From the NCBI GenBank assembly GCA_017458675.1, contig JAFTAM010000144.1:1-36795 (forward strand): 36,795 nucleotides of DNA, given 5' to 3'. This stretch comes from a bacterium. Lineage in GTDB: Bacteria > Vulcanimicrobiota > Xenobia > Xenobiales > Xenobiaceae. The notes beneath the pieces are model-generated. The model was not told where the DNA came from and ran no database searches. It saw nothing but the letters and a program-made list of their open reading frames with translations. Positions 1 through 8,421 of the stretch are shown here, in pieces (position 1 is the stretch's first letter; every line of letters begins with the position of its first letter). A program made the position numbers and the translations under genes.

Positions 1-705
1 ATCAGTGTCGGTGTCCGTGTCGGTATCGGTATCCGTATCCGTATCGGTATCCGTATCCGTATCGGTGTCCGTATCGGTGTCGGTATCGGTGTCCGTATCA
101 GTATCGGTGTCCGTATCGGTGTCGGTATCGGTATCGGTGTCACTGTCGGTATCGGTATCCGTATCAGTGTCGGTGTCGGTATCGGTGTCACTGTCGGTAT
201 CGGTGTCCGTATCAGTGTCACTGTCGGTATCGGTATCCGTATCGGTGTCCGTATCGGTATCCGTATCGGTATCGGAGTCACTGTCGGTATCCGTATCGGT
301 GTCCGTATCGGGAACGGTGTCACTATCGGTATCAGTATCACTGTCGGTATCGGTATCCGTATCGGTGTCCGTATCGCTGTCTGTATCGGTATCCGTATCG
401 GTATCCGTATCGGTGTCCGTGTCGGTATCCGTATCCGTATCGGTATCGGTGTCCGTGTCGGTATCGGTGTCGGTATCCGTGTCCGTATCGGTATCGGTGT
501 CCGTGTCGGTATCGGTATCCGTATCGGTATCCGTATCGTCGTCGGTATCGGTGTCCGTGTCGGTATCGGTGTCGGTATCCGTGTCCGTATCGGTATCGTC
601 GTCGGTATCGGTGTCCGTGTCGGTATCGGTATCAGTGTCGGTATCGGTGTCGGTATCGGTATCGGTGTCCGTGTCGGTGTCCGTATCCGTATCGGTATCG
701 TCGTC
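1..705 (-). repeat. Six-base tandem repeat coding Asp-Thr (GAY-ACN) array
   Basis: About 117 consecutive six-base units of the form GAT/GAC followed by ACC/ACG (rarely ACT, ACA, AGT, AGC or TCC) on the minus strand. Higher-order structure is visible: the 33-base stretches at 538-570 and 598-630 are identical, a 60-base period, and each begins next to an Asp-Asp-Asp codon triplet (near 540, 600 and 700). Serine replacements cluster in the first 350 bases, the distal end of the tail. The array continues past the window start. Confidence 0.9.
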
Positions 706-1281
706 GCCGCCGTTTACGTCGTCGATGAATTCCTCAGGATTAGTGTAAATTTCACCCACATACAAAATGGCAGTCAGGCTGCCGCAGCCTTTAAATGCGT
801 CTTTAGCCACGCTGTCCAATTTTGTCGGGATCAGAATCTCTTTCAAAGCTTCGCAGTCAGCGAAAGCTCCGCTGCCGATTTCTTTGAGGCCTTCAGGCAT
901 GTTTACCGCATGCAGACCTTTGGAGCCGGCGAAGGCGTTGCCTACGCGCTTGATGCCCTTGGGCAGTATAGCTTTGTAGGCTTCGTTCAAAAGCTGGTAG
1001 AGCGGACTTACTTTAGGATTGAGAGTGTCGATTTGTCCGCCGATGATGGTAGGATCATAATCTTTCTCAATATCCAGACCGTAATGGTTGACCAGATAGT
1101 CCCAGTTTACGGTCAGTTTTCCGCTGGCGTCATAAAGTCCGGCAACTTCTCCCTGAGGAGCGGCTGATACAGTCGATCCGCTGGTTCCGCAGCCTGTGAC
1201 GGTTAATCCTAGTAATAGGAATAGCGAAATAGCTAAGGAGAATATTAAAGAATATCCTCTTTTGCCGTTTGATTTAAGCAC
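1..1281 (-). CDS. Lipoprotein with leucine-rich-repeat-like domain and Asp-Thr dipeptide tail (C-terminus off window)
   Basis: The reading frame starts at a GTG at 1279-1281, preceded by a strong AGGAGGGAT Shine-Dalgarno at 1285-1293, and stays open to base 1, so at least 427 residues are coded and the C-terminus lies outside. Residues about 10-31 are hydrophobic and end in a lipobox (LTVTGC), so the mature protein should be lipid-anchored on the cell surface or in the periplasm. Residues about 95-175 read like a BspA/LRR_5 repeat region, with phrases such as LPKGIKRVGNAFAG, MPEGLKEIGSGAFADCEAL and AFKGCGSLTAI. From residue 193 to the edge the chain is almost purely (Asp-Thr)n with occasional Ser and three Asp-Asp-Asp points. 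The LRR_5 reading is by motif only. Such acidic dipeptide tails resemble SD-repeat stalks of surface adhesins and could bind calcium; that role is inference. The opposite strand carries a long Ser-Val open frame which is an artefact of the repeat. Confidence 0.85.
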   Translation of the reverse strand, partial: MLKSNGKRGYSLIFSLAISLFLLLGLTVTGCGTSGSTVSAAPQGEVAGLYDASGKLTVNWDYLVNHYGLDIEKDYDPTIIGGQIDTLNPKVSPLYQLLNEAYKAILPKGIKRVGNAFAGSKGLHAVNMPEGLKEIGSGAFADCEALKEILIPTKLDSVAKDAFKGCGSLTAILYVGEIYTNPEEFIDDVNGGDDDTDTDTDTDTDTDTDTDTDTDTDTDTDTDTDTDDDTDTDTDTDTDTDTDTDTDDDTDTDTDTDTDTDTDTDTDTDTDTDTDTDTDTDTDTDTDTDTDTDTDTDTDTDSDTDTDTDTDTDSDTDTDSDTVPDTDTDTDTDSDSDTDTDTDTDTDTDTDTDSDTDTDTDTDSDTDTDTDTDTDTDTDSDTDTDTDTDTDTDTDTDTDTDTDTDTDTDTDTDTDTDTDTDTDTDTD

Positions 1282-1317
1282 GGTATCCCTCCTTTTCAGT
1301 AGAATGCACGTAATATT

Positions 1318-1347
1318 AGTATACTATAAGCAATTAAAAATAATCAA
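1318..1347 (-). promoter_or_regulatory. Candidate sigma-70 promoter of the Asp-Thr lipoprotein gene
   Basis: On the minus strand TTGATT (1342-1347) and TATACT (1318-1323) are separated by 18 bases. The start site would fall about 25-30 bases upstream of the GTG start. This is by eye only. Confidence 0.45.
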
Positions 1348-1420
1348 TGAGCTGGAGGTTAAACAGGCCTTTTTTCAGCCTGATTTTTCGATTTTTCAAT
1401 AAATAAAGCGATTAAAACAC

Positions 1421-1446
1421 AGATTCTTCGCTTCGCTCAGAATGAC
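1421..1446. repeat. Short dispersed hairpin repeat, copy 1
   Basis: A copy of the family whose core is GATTCTTCGCTGCGCTCAGA followed by ATGAC, here with TTCG in place of TGCG. The ends ATTCT and AGAAT are inverted repeats, so the unit can fold as a small interrupted hairpin. Confidence 0.75.
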
Positions 1447-1561
1447 CGTTTTGAGCGCTCGCCGTGGGAAGGAGCCGCTGAGAAATATCTCCCGTGATAT
1501 CATCCTGAGCCGGTATATCTGCCATTCTGAGCCTCAGGCGAAGGAACTGTAATGAAAAACT

Positions 1562-2045
1562 GTATAGGTTTAAATTACTGCCGGTAAGTTAAGTAAAAAC
1601 AAGCTTTCAGCAGACAAGCTTTGCGCTGGTTTTGTTCTGCGCAAGAGCTGACGTCCGAGCCAGATGCAGCCGCTGAGCCAAAAGCAAAAAAAACGATCCA
1701 GCGAAAACCACTGTCGGTAAGTTAAGCAAAAACAGGCTTTCAGCAGACATGTTATATTTAGGTTTATCTTTTGCGCAAAAGCGAGCGTCCGAGCTCCGGG
1801 TACGGCGAGTCGCGGAGCGGAGCGCAAAAGAAAACCGACATAACGAAAACATGCTTTATAGATTCTTCGCTGCGCTCAGAATGATAAGAAAAACTTTTCC
1901 AAGCATCGGCAAAACAAGATAATGTACCTTTTTAGCAATAATTTGCCTTAACTTTATGACATTGCAGCGAAAACGTGCAGAACGCGTTTGAAAGATTCTT
2001 CGCTGCGATCAGAATGACAGGGTAAGATTATCAAGCATTGCGCAG
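1562..2045 (+). repeat. Cluster of long dispersed repeat units (left cluster)
   Basis: This gene-free region holds about two and a half units of a repeat with recognisable ordered blocks: GGTAAGTTAAGYAAAAAC (1572 and 1718), CTTTCAGCAGACA (1606 and 1738), a 63-nt inverted-repeat block (1768-1830, arms CTTTTGCGC and GCGCAAAAG), CGAAAACATG (near 1845), the short GATTCTTCGC hairpin repeat (1860-1884 and 1993-2020), CAAGCATnGGCAAAACAA (near 1900), AATGTACC and TTTGCCTTAACTTTATGACA (near 1945). The same blocks in the same order occur on the opposite strand at 29722-30185. The frames of 81-85 codons found inside have no protein-like composition. I see no transposase, so this may be a non-autonomous or REP/MITE-like element. 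Confidence 0.8.
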
Positions 2046-2090
2046 ACAAGCTGCAGTAATATTATCAGCAAAATATCGCCTAAATTAATA

Positions 2091-2120
2091 ACGCTGCCGT
2101 TTTCGGGGGAACGGCAGCGT
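2091..2120 (-). terminator. Hairpin terminator after the one-chain hydroxylase gene
   Basis: Arms ACGCTGCCGTT (2091-2101) and AACGGCAGCGT (2110-2120) make an 11-bp perfect stem with an 8-nt loop, starting 9 bases past the stop codon. The minus strand then reads TATTAATTTAGG, a weak U-rich tail. Confidence 0.75.
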
Positions 2121-2128
2121 CTGATTTA

Positions 2129-4693
2129 TCAGCCTTTGCGGTAAGGAGTGTCAGCCAGAGGCAGGCTTTGGCGGAATTTGCCGTCCAGGCGGTAATAGGC
2201 GTGCGCAGCGGCGGGAGCGGTGGGGATCATGCAGAGCTCGCCGCAGCCCTTAGCGCCTAAAGAGTAGGGCAGGCGATCCTCGGCTTTGGGACGGCACAGA
2301 ATAACCTCCTGCTCTGGAGCCTGGTGGGCCTGCATCAGTCCCAGGGTTCCGAATTTGGTCTTGGGACGGCCGCCTTCGCAGACAAATTTTTCCGTGACCG
2401 CATAGCCTAAACCCATCAGCACGCCGCCCTCGATCTGTCCCTCGACGGACTGAATATTGACCGGCGTGCCGACGTCAAAGGCGGAGACTACCTTTTTAAA
2501 CCGGCCTTCTTCGTCTAAAACGACAACCTGTACGCCGTAGGAATAGGCGATATGGCTGATGGGATTCTCCTTTACTGCGCCAAGAGGATCGGTCTGAGCC
2601 GAATATTCGCCGAAAAACTCCTGTCCTTCGAGATCGGCTAAGCTCTGAACGCTCTGCAGGGCCTCGCGCAGCTTTTCTCCCACCCGCCGGGCCGCTTCGC
2701 CGGTGACGACGGTCTGGCGGGAGGCGGTGGAGGTGCCGGAATCGGGGGTCCTTTGGGTGTCGGAGGCTTCAAAGACGAAGAGCGAGGGATTGAGGCCGGT
2801 TACGTGACAGATCTCGGTGAGCGCCATCTGACCCAGTCCCTGGCCCATGCAGGCCGCCGAGGTGCGGATGTGGATTCTGCCCTCTTCTACCGAAAGCAGG
2901 ACGCGGCCTATGTCCTTTTTGCCCATGCCGGTGCCGGAATTTTTAAAGCCGCAGGCGATGCCGGCATAGGGATGAGCGTAATAAATATCCTTGACGGCGT
3001 CCAGGCAGGCGGCGATATTGGTGTCCGGGGCGGCCTTCTGGCCGTTGGGCAGCGTCTGGCCGGGCTCAATGGCGTTGCGGCGGCGGATTTCCCAGGGGTC
3101 CAGACCGACCATTTCCGCCAGCAGATTGATGTTCATTTCCGAGGCAAAGCAGCTCTGAGCCACGCCGAAGCCGCGGAAGGCTCCGGAGACGACGTTGTTG
3201 GTATAGACGGAGCGTCCCAGAATATCTAAATTCTGATAGTTGTAGGGACCGGCGGCGTGGGTGCAGGCCCGGGCCAGAACCGGACCGCCCAGCGAGGCGT
3301 AAGCTCCGGTATCGGCGGTAATAGTTGCCTTCATGGCGGTCAAACGTCCGTTTTCGTCGCAGGCGGTGGTGAATTCCATCTCCATGGGATGGCGCTTGAC
3401 ATGATAATCCAGCGATTCCTGGCGCGTGTATTTAACCTTGACGGGCTGCTTCAAAATCCAGGCGGCCAGAACCGCGTAAGGCTGAACCGACATATCCTCC
3501 TTGCCGCCGAAGCCGCCGCCCACCAGAGGGGCCCGGCAGTGGAGCTTCTCCCGGGGGACCTGCAGCATGGCCGCGCATTCGCGCTGTACGTCGTAAACGG
3601 ACTGGCTGGTGGTATAGACGAGGAGGCCGTCTTCGCCTTCGGGGACGGCTACGCAGCACTCAGGCTCCATAAAGGCGTGCTCCTGCCAGGAGGTGGTATA
3701 GCGCCTGGTGACGACGTATTTGGAATTTTTGATAGCCTCGTCGGCATTGCCGCGCACTAAATGGGACTCGCTCATAATATTGCCGTCGGGGTGGATCAGG
3801 GGAGCGCCCTCGGCCAGGGCCTGGGCCGGGGAAGTTACGGGCGGCAGGTCGGTGCATTCCAGCTCGATCAGGGCGCAGATTTCCTCCAGGCTCTCTTTTT
3901 TGTCGCTGACAACCACGGCTGCGGCGTTGCCGACGTACTTGCTGACGTCTCCTACGCCTAAGAGGACGTCCCAATCCTGCTTTATGTGGCCGATTTTATT
4001 GCAGGGCACGTCTTCCTTGGTCAGGATTTCCACGCAGTCGGGATGCTGCAGGGCTTTGCCGAAGTCCAGCCTGTCAATTCTGGCCCGGGGGCGGTTTATG
4101 TACAGCGGCTTGGCAAAGAGCATTCCGGGAATATCCAGGTCGTCGGCAAAGAGGCCGCTGCCGTCAACCTTTTCGGCGGCGTCGAGGCGGACGGCGTGTT
4201 CGTCCATATGCAGGGAGGTCGGGGGAGCGGGCGGACTTTTATGTTCGCGGAGATATTCGGCGGCCGTTAAAATGGCTTCTTCGATCTTTTTGTAGCCGGT
4301 GCAGCGGCAGATATTGCCGCGCAGGGCTTTTTTCACTTCGTCCCGGCTGGGGTTTAAATTTTTGTCCAGCAGCGCCTTGGCGGAAATGACCATGCCGGGG
4401 ATGCAGAAGCCGCACTGAACGGCTCCGGCCTGGGCGAAGCAATATTTGTATATGGCCATCTCTTCCGGGGGGATGCCTTCGACGGTAAGGATTTTTTTGC
4501 CCTGGAGTCTGCTGAGAGGCATCAGGCAAGACTTGGCCTTTCTGCCGTCTATCAGCACCGTGCAGGTTCCGCATACGCCTTCGCTGCAGCCGTCCTTGGC
4601 CGCCGTCAGACGCAGATCGTCCCTTAAAAAGCGCAGCAGCTTTTTATCGTGCCGGGCTTCGTAATCTTTGCCGTTTACATTGATAATATACAT
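2129..4693 (-). CDS. One-chain molybdenum hydroxylase, selenium-dependent xanthine dehydrogenase type
   Basis: 854 residues fusing the FeS and molybdopterin parts of the xanthine dehydrogenase family without an FAD domain. Residues 1-75 are a plant-type [2Fe-2S] ferredoxin domain with Cys36, Cys41, Cys44 and Cys56. Residues 80-150 are the second [2Fe-2S] domain, with QCGFC (Cys94, Cys97) and CRC (Cys129, Cys131). From about 170 onward is the Mo-binding region, with GGGFGGKED, GAFRGFG and GAKGCGEL, whose final Glu matches the catalytic glutamate of xanthine oxidoreductases. This FeS-Mo order and length fit the family annotated as selenium-dependent xanthine dehydrogenase or molybdenum hydroxylase, where selenium is a labile cofactor and not selenocysteine; no in-frame TGA is seen. 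Expected reaction: hydroxylation of a purine or similar heterocycle in the cytoplasm. It lies past the terminator of the three-subunit xdh operon, so it probably has its own promoter; the ribosome site (AGAAAG) is weak. Exact substrate unknown. Confidence 0.87.
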   Translation of the reverse strand: MYIINVNGKDYEARHDKKLLRFLRDDLRLTAAKDGCSEGVCGTCTVLIDGRKAKSCLMPLSRLQGKKILTVEGIPPEEMAIYKYCFAQAGAVQCGFCIPGMVISAKALLDKNLNPSRDEVKKALRGNICRCTGYKKIEEAILTAAEYLREHKSPPAPPTSLHMDEHAVRLDAAEKVDGSGLFADDLDIPGMLFAKPLYINRPRARIDRLDFGKALQHPDCVEILTKEDVPCNKIGHIKQDWDVLLGVGDVSKYVGNAAAVVVSDKKESLEEICALIELECTDLPPVTSPAQALAEGAPLIHPDGNIMSESHLVRGNADEAIKNSKYVVTRRYTTSWQEHAFMEPECCVAVPEGEDGLLVYTTSQSVYDVQRECAAMLQVPREKLHCRAPLVGGGFGGKEDMSVQPYAVLAAWILKQPVKVKYTRQESLDYHVKRHPMEMEFTTACDENGRLTAMKATITADTGAYASLGGPVLARACTHAAGPYNYQNLDILGRSVYTNNVVSGAFRGFGVAQSCFASEMNINLLAEMVGLDPWEIRRRNAIEPGQTLPNGQKAAPDTNIAACLDAVKDIYYAHPYAGIACGFKNSGTGMGKKDIGRVLLSVEEGRIHIRTSAACMGQGLGQMALTEICHVTGLNPSLFVFEASDTQRTPDSGTSTASRQTVVTGEAARRVGEKLREALQSVQSLADLEGQEFFGEYSAQTDPLGAVKENPISHIAYSYGVQVVVLDEEGRFKKVVSAFDVGTPVNIQSVEGQIEGGVLMGLGYAVTEKFVCEGGRPKTKFGTLGLMQAHQAPEQEVILCRPKAEDRLPYSLGAKGCGELCMIPTAPAAAHAYYRLDGKFRQSLPLADTPYRKG

Positions 4694-4769
4694 TAATTGC
4701 TTTTCTTTCTGTAAATACCGCCGTTCCGTGCTTTCGGCGAAGGACTTTTTTCAGATTGCCGCAGCTTTA

Positions 4770-4795
4770 AGATTCTTCGCTGCGCTCAGAATGAC
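4770..4795. repeat. Short dispersed hairpin repeat, copy in the xdh spacer
   Basis: Perfect core GATTCTTCGCTGCGCTCAGA plus ATGAC, followed at 4808-4820 by a partial second copy (GCGCTCAGAATGACAG). It sits between the 5' end of the one-chain hydroxylase gene and the xdh terminator. The rest of 4694-4919 shows no gene. Confidence 0.8.
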
Positions 4796-4919
4796 AAATG
4801 TGGGCGCTCAGAATGACAGAGGGGGCGGTCGAAACGACAGAGGGAATGGCAAGAGCGCTGTTCGGCGCGTTTAAGGAGCCGCCCGGGAAGAATAATTGAA
4901 GCTCGGCTGCGGCAAAGGC

Positions 4920-4966
4920 AAAAAAGCCGTCAGTCAGGCCTTAATGGCGCTTCAGACGGCTTTTTT
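4920..4966 (-). terminator. Terminator of the xdh operon, symmetrical
   Basis: Arms AAAAAAGCCGTC (4920-4931) and GACGGCTTTTTT (4955-4966) form a 12-bp stem with a 23-nt loop, 7 bases past the stop of the FAD subunit gene. The flanking A and T runs make it usable in both directions. Confidence 0.85.
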
Positions 4967-4973
4967 CTTAAGT

Positions 4974-5792
4974 TTATATTCCGTACTGGGTGAGGAAATC
5001 TCTCAGCAGGTTCATGCAGACGGTTTTGCGGTATTCGGCGGAAACGCGTCCGCGGGTCAGCACCATGCGCTCGTTGTAGGCTTTCAGGAATTCCTCCTTG
5101 AGCTCTTTGGCTTCGGCCAAAGTTTTGCCGAGAAGCATATTTTCCAGGTCTTTGTAGCGGAGGACGGTGTCGGCCACCGCTCCGAAGGCGGAGGCGATAT
5201 TGGTTATTCTGCCGTCTTCAATGGCAAAAAGGCCGGCAAAGGAGACGCGGGAGATAGCCAGAGCGTTGCGTCCGCCTACCTTCTGGTAGTAGAATTTGTC
5301 CCAGCCGTTTTTGGGCAGGAGGACTTCCACGATCAGCTCGTCGGCCGCCAAATCCAGCTTTTTGCGGCCCAGATAGAATTTATCGACTTCGACGAGGCGC
5401 TCTTTGTTCAAAGATTTAATGAGCAGTTTGGCGTCGGAGACGAACTCGATTAAAACCGAGTCGGCCTTGGCCGAGCCGTTGCCCAGGTTGCCTCCGAAGG
5501 TTCCGGCGTTGCGTATGGCCGGGGCGGCGATGCGGGAGACCGCTTCCTTCATCAGCTGAGGCACGCGCGCGTCGGCCAGCGCTTCCGTAAAGGTTACGGC
5601 CGCGCCGATGCGGATATATTCGTCATCGACTTTGATCTGCGTCATTTCCGGGATTTTGCGCAGGAAGAGGTAGGCCTCGCAGGGCTTGTTCTGGACCATT
5701 AAATCGGTTCCGCCTCCGTAGGGGACGGCGCTGTGCTGAGATAAAATCTCTAAAGCCTCCTGGAGTGAGTGGGGAAAAAAGCCGTTTACCAC
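4974..5792 (-). CDS. xdhB: Xanthine dehydrogenase-type FAD-binding subunit
   Basis: 272 residues, close to the usual 280-300 of the CoxM/XdhB FAD subunit. PYGGGTDLMV near residue 25 matches the FAD-pyrophosphate loop, RNAGTFGGNLGNGS near residue 92 is the second flavin-binding signature, and the C-terminal third resembles the CO dehydrogenase flavoprotein C-terminal domain. It passes electrons from the FeS subunit to its acceptor. The start is a GTG at 5790-5792 inside the end of the FeS subunit gene, a 7-base overlap that implies coupled translation. It is the last gene of the xdhA-xdhC-xdhB set and is followed by a terminator. Confidence in the family is high; the physiological acceptor cannot be read from the sequence. 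Confidence 0.9.
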   Translation of the reverse strand: MVNGFFPHSLQEALEILSQHSAVPYGGGTDLMVQNKPCEAYLFLRKIPEMTQIKVDDEYIRIGAAVTFTEALADARVPQLMKEAVSRIAAPAIRNAGTFGGNLGNGSAKADSVLIEFVSDAKLLIKSLNKERLVEVDKFYLGRKKLDLAADELIVEVLLPKNGWDKFYYQKVGGRNALAISRVSFAGLFAIEDGRITNIASAFGAVADTVLRYKDLENMLLGKTLAEAKELKEEFLKAYNERMVLTRGRVSAEYRKTVCMNLLRDFLTQYGI

Positions 5793-6259
5793 AGTCCTTC
5801 ACCTTCCTTTGCCGCGTTGAGTATAGCCTTCACGATGGCGTTGTAGCCGGTGCAGCGGCATAAATTGCCGGAAAGACCTTCGCGTATTTCGTCTTCCGTG
5901 GGATGGGGATTTTTAGAGAGGATTGATTCGGCGGCTATGACCATGCCGGGAATGCAGAATCCGCACTGAACGGCGGAAACTTCGCCGAAGGCCTTGCTGA
6001 TGACCTTAAAGCGTTCGGTCTCGCGGAAGCCCTCCAGGGTGACCACCGAAGCGCCTTCGACGGCGCCCATGGCCACGCAGCAGGAGTTGATCAGAACGCC
6101 GTCTATCAGGACCGAGCAGGCCCCGCATTCGCCTTCCTTGCAGCCGCACTTGACGCTGGTCATTCTGTACTTTTCTCTCAAAACGTCCAGAAGGCGATCG
6201 GTCGCCTTGCCTTCGTAAGCTGTTTCTTTACCGTTGAGTTTGAATCGGACAGCCTCCAT
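5786..6259 (-). CDS. xdhC: Xanthine dehydrogenase-type [2Fe-2S] subunit
   Basis: 157 residues, the normal size for the small two-cluster subunit. The first cluster motif is CKEGECGAC (Cys40, Cys45, Cys48) with a fourth ligand at Cys60 (SCC). The second cluster has QCGFC near residue 98 and NLCRCTGY near residue 133. It wires the Mo centre of XdhA to the FAD of XdhB. The ATG is 1 base after the XdhA stop codon and the gene overlaps the next by 7 bases, so the three subunits are almost certainly co-translated. The symbol follows the E. coli xdhABC convention, in which C is the FeS subunit; other systems use different letters. Confidence 0.92.
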   Translation of the reverse strand: MEAVRFKLNGKETAYEGKATDRLLDVLREKYRMTSVKCGCKEGECGACSVLIDGVLINSCCVAMGAVEGASVVTLEGFRETERFKVISKAFGEVSAVQCGFCIPGMVIAAESILSKNPHPTEDEIREGLSGNLCRCTGYNAIVKAILNAAKEGEGLW

Positions 6260-6260
6260 T

Positions 6261-8384
6261 TCAGGCCTCCTTTGCTAATATTTCACAAACGTCTTCCGCG
6301 CTTATGGGAGCGTAACTGATGTAGGTTTTGTTGCCCAGAGCCTGTTCTACCGCGTTAATGTAGGCTGCGGGACCGGGAACTACGGGAAGCTCGCCCGCGC
6401 CCTTGGCGCCGTATGGGCCGTTGGGGTATTCGACCACATGGAGCATGGCCTTCAGGTGAGGCACGTCCTTGGCGGTGGGAATCAGGAAGTCGGAGAAGGA
6501 GTTGTTGCGGATGCGCCCTTTGGAGTCGTAGCCGATATGCTCGATGCAGGCGCAGCCGATGCTCTGCAGGAAGCCGCCTTCCATCTGGCCTAAGACGATA
6601 TTTTCGTCGATAGGCGTTCCAACCTCATAGGACCCGCAGGCATCGATCACCTTTGTGAGTCCGGTTAAGGTGTCCAGCTCGATCTCAATGGCGTTGACCG
6701 CCCAGGAATAAGTAGGATAGGCGTCGCCGTGGAAATTGGCCAGGGTAAAGGGGATCATAAAGTCTGGCTGCTTGAACTGTTCTTCGACGACCTGTTCTTC
6801 ACCGTCTATCCAGCTTTCGCGCAGCTTGATGGAAGCCCGGCGCACCAGCTCGCCCACCACCATCATCGATCTTGAAGCGGCGGTCGGACCCGAATCGGGG
6901 ACCCGATTGGTGTCGGGAAGCTTCATTTTAATCTTGCTGTAGGGCAGATTTAATTCCTTAGCGGCAATTTTAGGAACGGTACTGTGGAGTCCCTGTCCCA
7001 TGTCCGTATTGGAAATTAAAATCTCCACGCTGTTGTCAGAATATTTATGCAGTCTGGCTACGGCCTTAATTACGTCCTGTTCGGCCGAGCCGGTGAAACC
7101 GGCGCCGTGGAAGCACAGCGACATGCCGATGCCTTTGCGGTAGCGTCCGGTCTGAGGCTTGGAATACTCCGCATGTTTCCGGCTGTAGCCGATGGCCTCG
7201 TCAACTTCCTGAATCATCTCCGGCAGAGGTACGCGGAAATGGTATTTTCCGGAGGTGGCGGTCAGGTCGCCCTGCTTGCATAAATTGGCTTTTTTAAACT
7301 CCAGAACGTCTAAGCCCAGCTTTCTGGCAATATGAGAGACGAACGTTTCGGCCGTAAAGAAGGTTTGGGGACCGCCGAAGCCTCGGTAAGCTCCGTTGGG
7401 CACGCTGTTGGTCTTGACCGCTCTGCCGCGGATATGCAGGTTCTCAACGTTATAGACGCCGCTGGCGCAGATGATGCCGCGCTGGAGAACTACCGGGGTC
7501 AGAGTCGTATAGGCTCCGGCGTTGAATTTGACGTCGATATCCATAGCCGTAATTTTTCCGTCTTTTACGGCGGCCTTGTAGACGCTGACCGAAGGGTGTT
7601 TTTTGGAAGTAAATTCGATATCCTCGCGCCTGTCAAGGATGCAGACGACCGGGGCCTTGGCTTTATTGGCGGTTACGGCCACCTGAGCGCCCAGCATCGA
7701 GGGGAAGCCTTCCTTGCCTCCGAAAGCGCCGCCGGTGACGTCCTGGTAGACGTGGACTTTTTCCGCCGGCAGGCCCAGGACGCGCTTTAAAGCGTTTTTA
7801 ACATAGAAGGGACACTGCAGAGAGCCGTGTATGCACATGGAGCCGTCAGCTTCGGGCTCAGCCATCATGCTCTGGGTTTCCATGTAAGCCTGTTCGGTAT
7901 GGCCGGTCCGCAGGGTCTCCGTAAAGACGTGATCGGCTTCAGCAAAAGCCTTTTCCAGGTCGCCCTTTCCGTAGTTGTAATCGAAGAAGAACTCTTCGGA
8001 CGTTTCCATATCCAGAGTGGGCTCAAGCTCTTCGTAGTGAACCTGGCACTGGGAAATGAGCTTTTCTACCACCTCCGGATCGGGACCGGCGATCATGGCG
8101 ATAGGATCGCCGATATATTCGGCGGTCTCCCTGGTAAAGACCGGCGTGTCGTCGCAGACCATCTGCACATTGTTGTCGCCGGGGATGTCGCGGGCGTCGG
8201 CATAGACGTAGCCTTCGGGAAGTTCGGGCACGTCGACGCCCAGGATTCTGGCTTTGGCGTATTTTGAGCGCAGCAGCTTGCCGGTCAGGATGCCGTCCCG
8301 GGGATAATCGCACAGATATAAGGCTCTCCCCGATATTTTAGCGTCATGATCTCTTTTGACTACAGGATCGCTGATAGACGTCAT
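6261..8384 (-). CDS. xdhA: Xanthine dehydrogenase-type molybdenum-binding subunit
   Basis: 707 residues of the aldehyde oxidase/xanthine dehydrogenase Mo subunit family. The N-terminal a/b hammerhead domain (about 10-120) is followed by the Mo-binding region with GGAFGGKEG near residue 215, NGAYRGFGGPQ near 330, MGQGLHSTV near 470 and GPYGAKGAGELP near 660, whose Glu matches the catalytic base. The expected activity is hydroxylation of a purine such as hypoxanthine or xanthine; related subunits act on nicotinate or aldehydes, so the substrate is not certain. The start ATG has TAGGAGT about 9 bases upstream. It follows the nucleoside kinase-like gene by 37 bases and precedes xdhC by 1 base, so the four genes probably share one transcript. 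It is slightly short of the usual 730-770 residues. Confidence 0.9.
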   Translation of the reverse strand: MTSISDPVVKRDHDAKISGRALYLCDYPRDGILTGKLLRSKYAKARILGVDVPELPEGYVYADARDIPGDNNVQMVCDDTPVFTRETAEYIGDPIAMIAGPDPEVVEKLISQCQVHYEELEPTLDMETSEEFFFDYNYGKGDLEKAFAEADHVFTETLRTGHTEQAYMETQSMMAEPEADGSMCIHGSLQCPFYVKNALKRVLGLPAEKVHVYQDVTGGAFGGKEGFPSMLGAQVAVTANKAKAPVVCILDRREDIEFTSKKHPSVSVYKAAVKDGKITAMDIDVKFNAGAYTTLTPVVLQRGIICASGVYNVENLHIRGRAVKTNSVPNGAYRGFGGPQTFFTAETFVSHIARKLGLDVLEFKKANLCKQGDLTATSGKYHFRVPLPEMIQEVDEAIGYSRKHAEYSKPQTGRYRKGIGMSLCFHGAGFTGSAEQDVIKAVARLHKYSDNSVEILISNTDMGQGLHSTVPKIAAKELNLPYSKIKMKLPDTNRVPDSGPTAASRSMMVVGELVRRASIKLRESWIDGEEQVVEEQFKQPDFMIPFTLANFHGDAYPTYSWAVNAIEIELDTLTGLTKVIDACGSYEVGTPIDENIVLGQMEGGFLQSIGCACIEHIGYDSKGRIRNNSFSDFLIPTAKDVPHLKAMLHVVEYPNGPYGAKGAGELPVVPGPAAYINAVEQALGNKTYISYAPISAEDVCEILAKEA

Positions 8385-8421
8385 AATCTGGTACTCCTAT
8401 AAAATGCAGATTCCGAAAATT

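Noticed and set aside
1..705. CRISPR array
   Set aside because: The repeat is a continuous six-base coding array with no unique spacers.
5..748. Long plus-strand Ser-Val dipeptide frame
   Set aside because: It is the complement of the Asp-Thr coding array; the minus strand has the ribosome site, lipobox and continuous gene.
1562..2045. Insertion sequence
   Set aside because: No transposase frame and no clear target duplication; treated as a non-autonomous repeat.
2753..4295. Several plus-strand frames of 90-195 codons opposite the one-chain hydroxylase
   Set aside because: They are antisense shadows of a clear conserved gene and have no family-like content.
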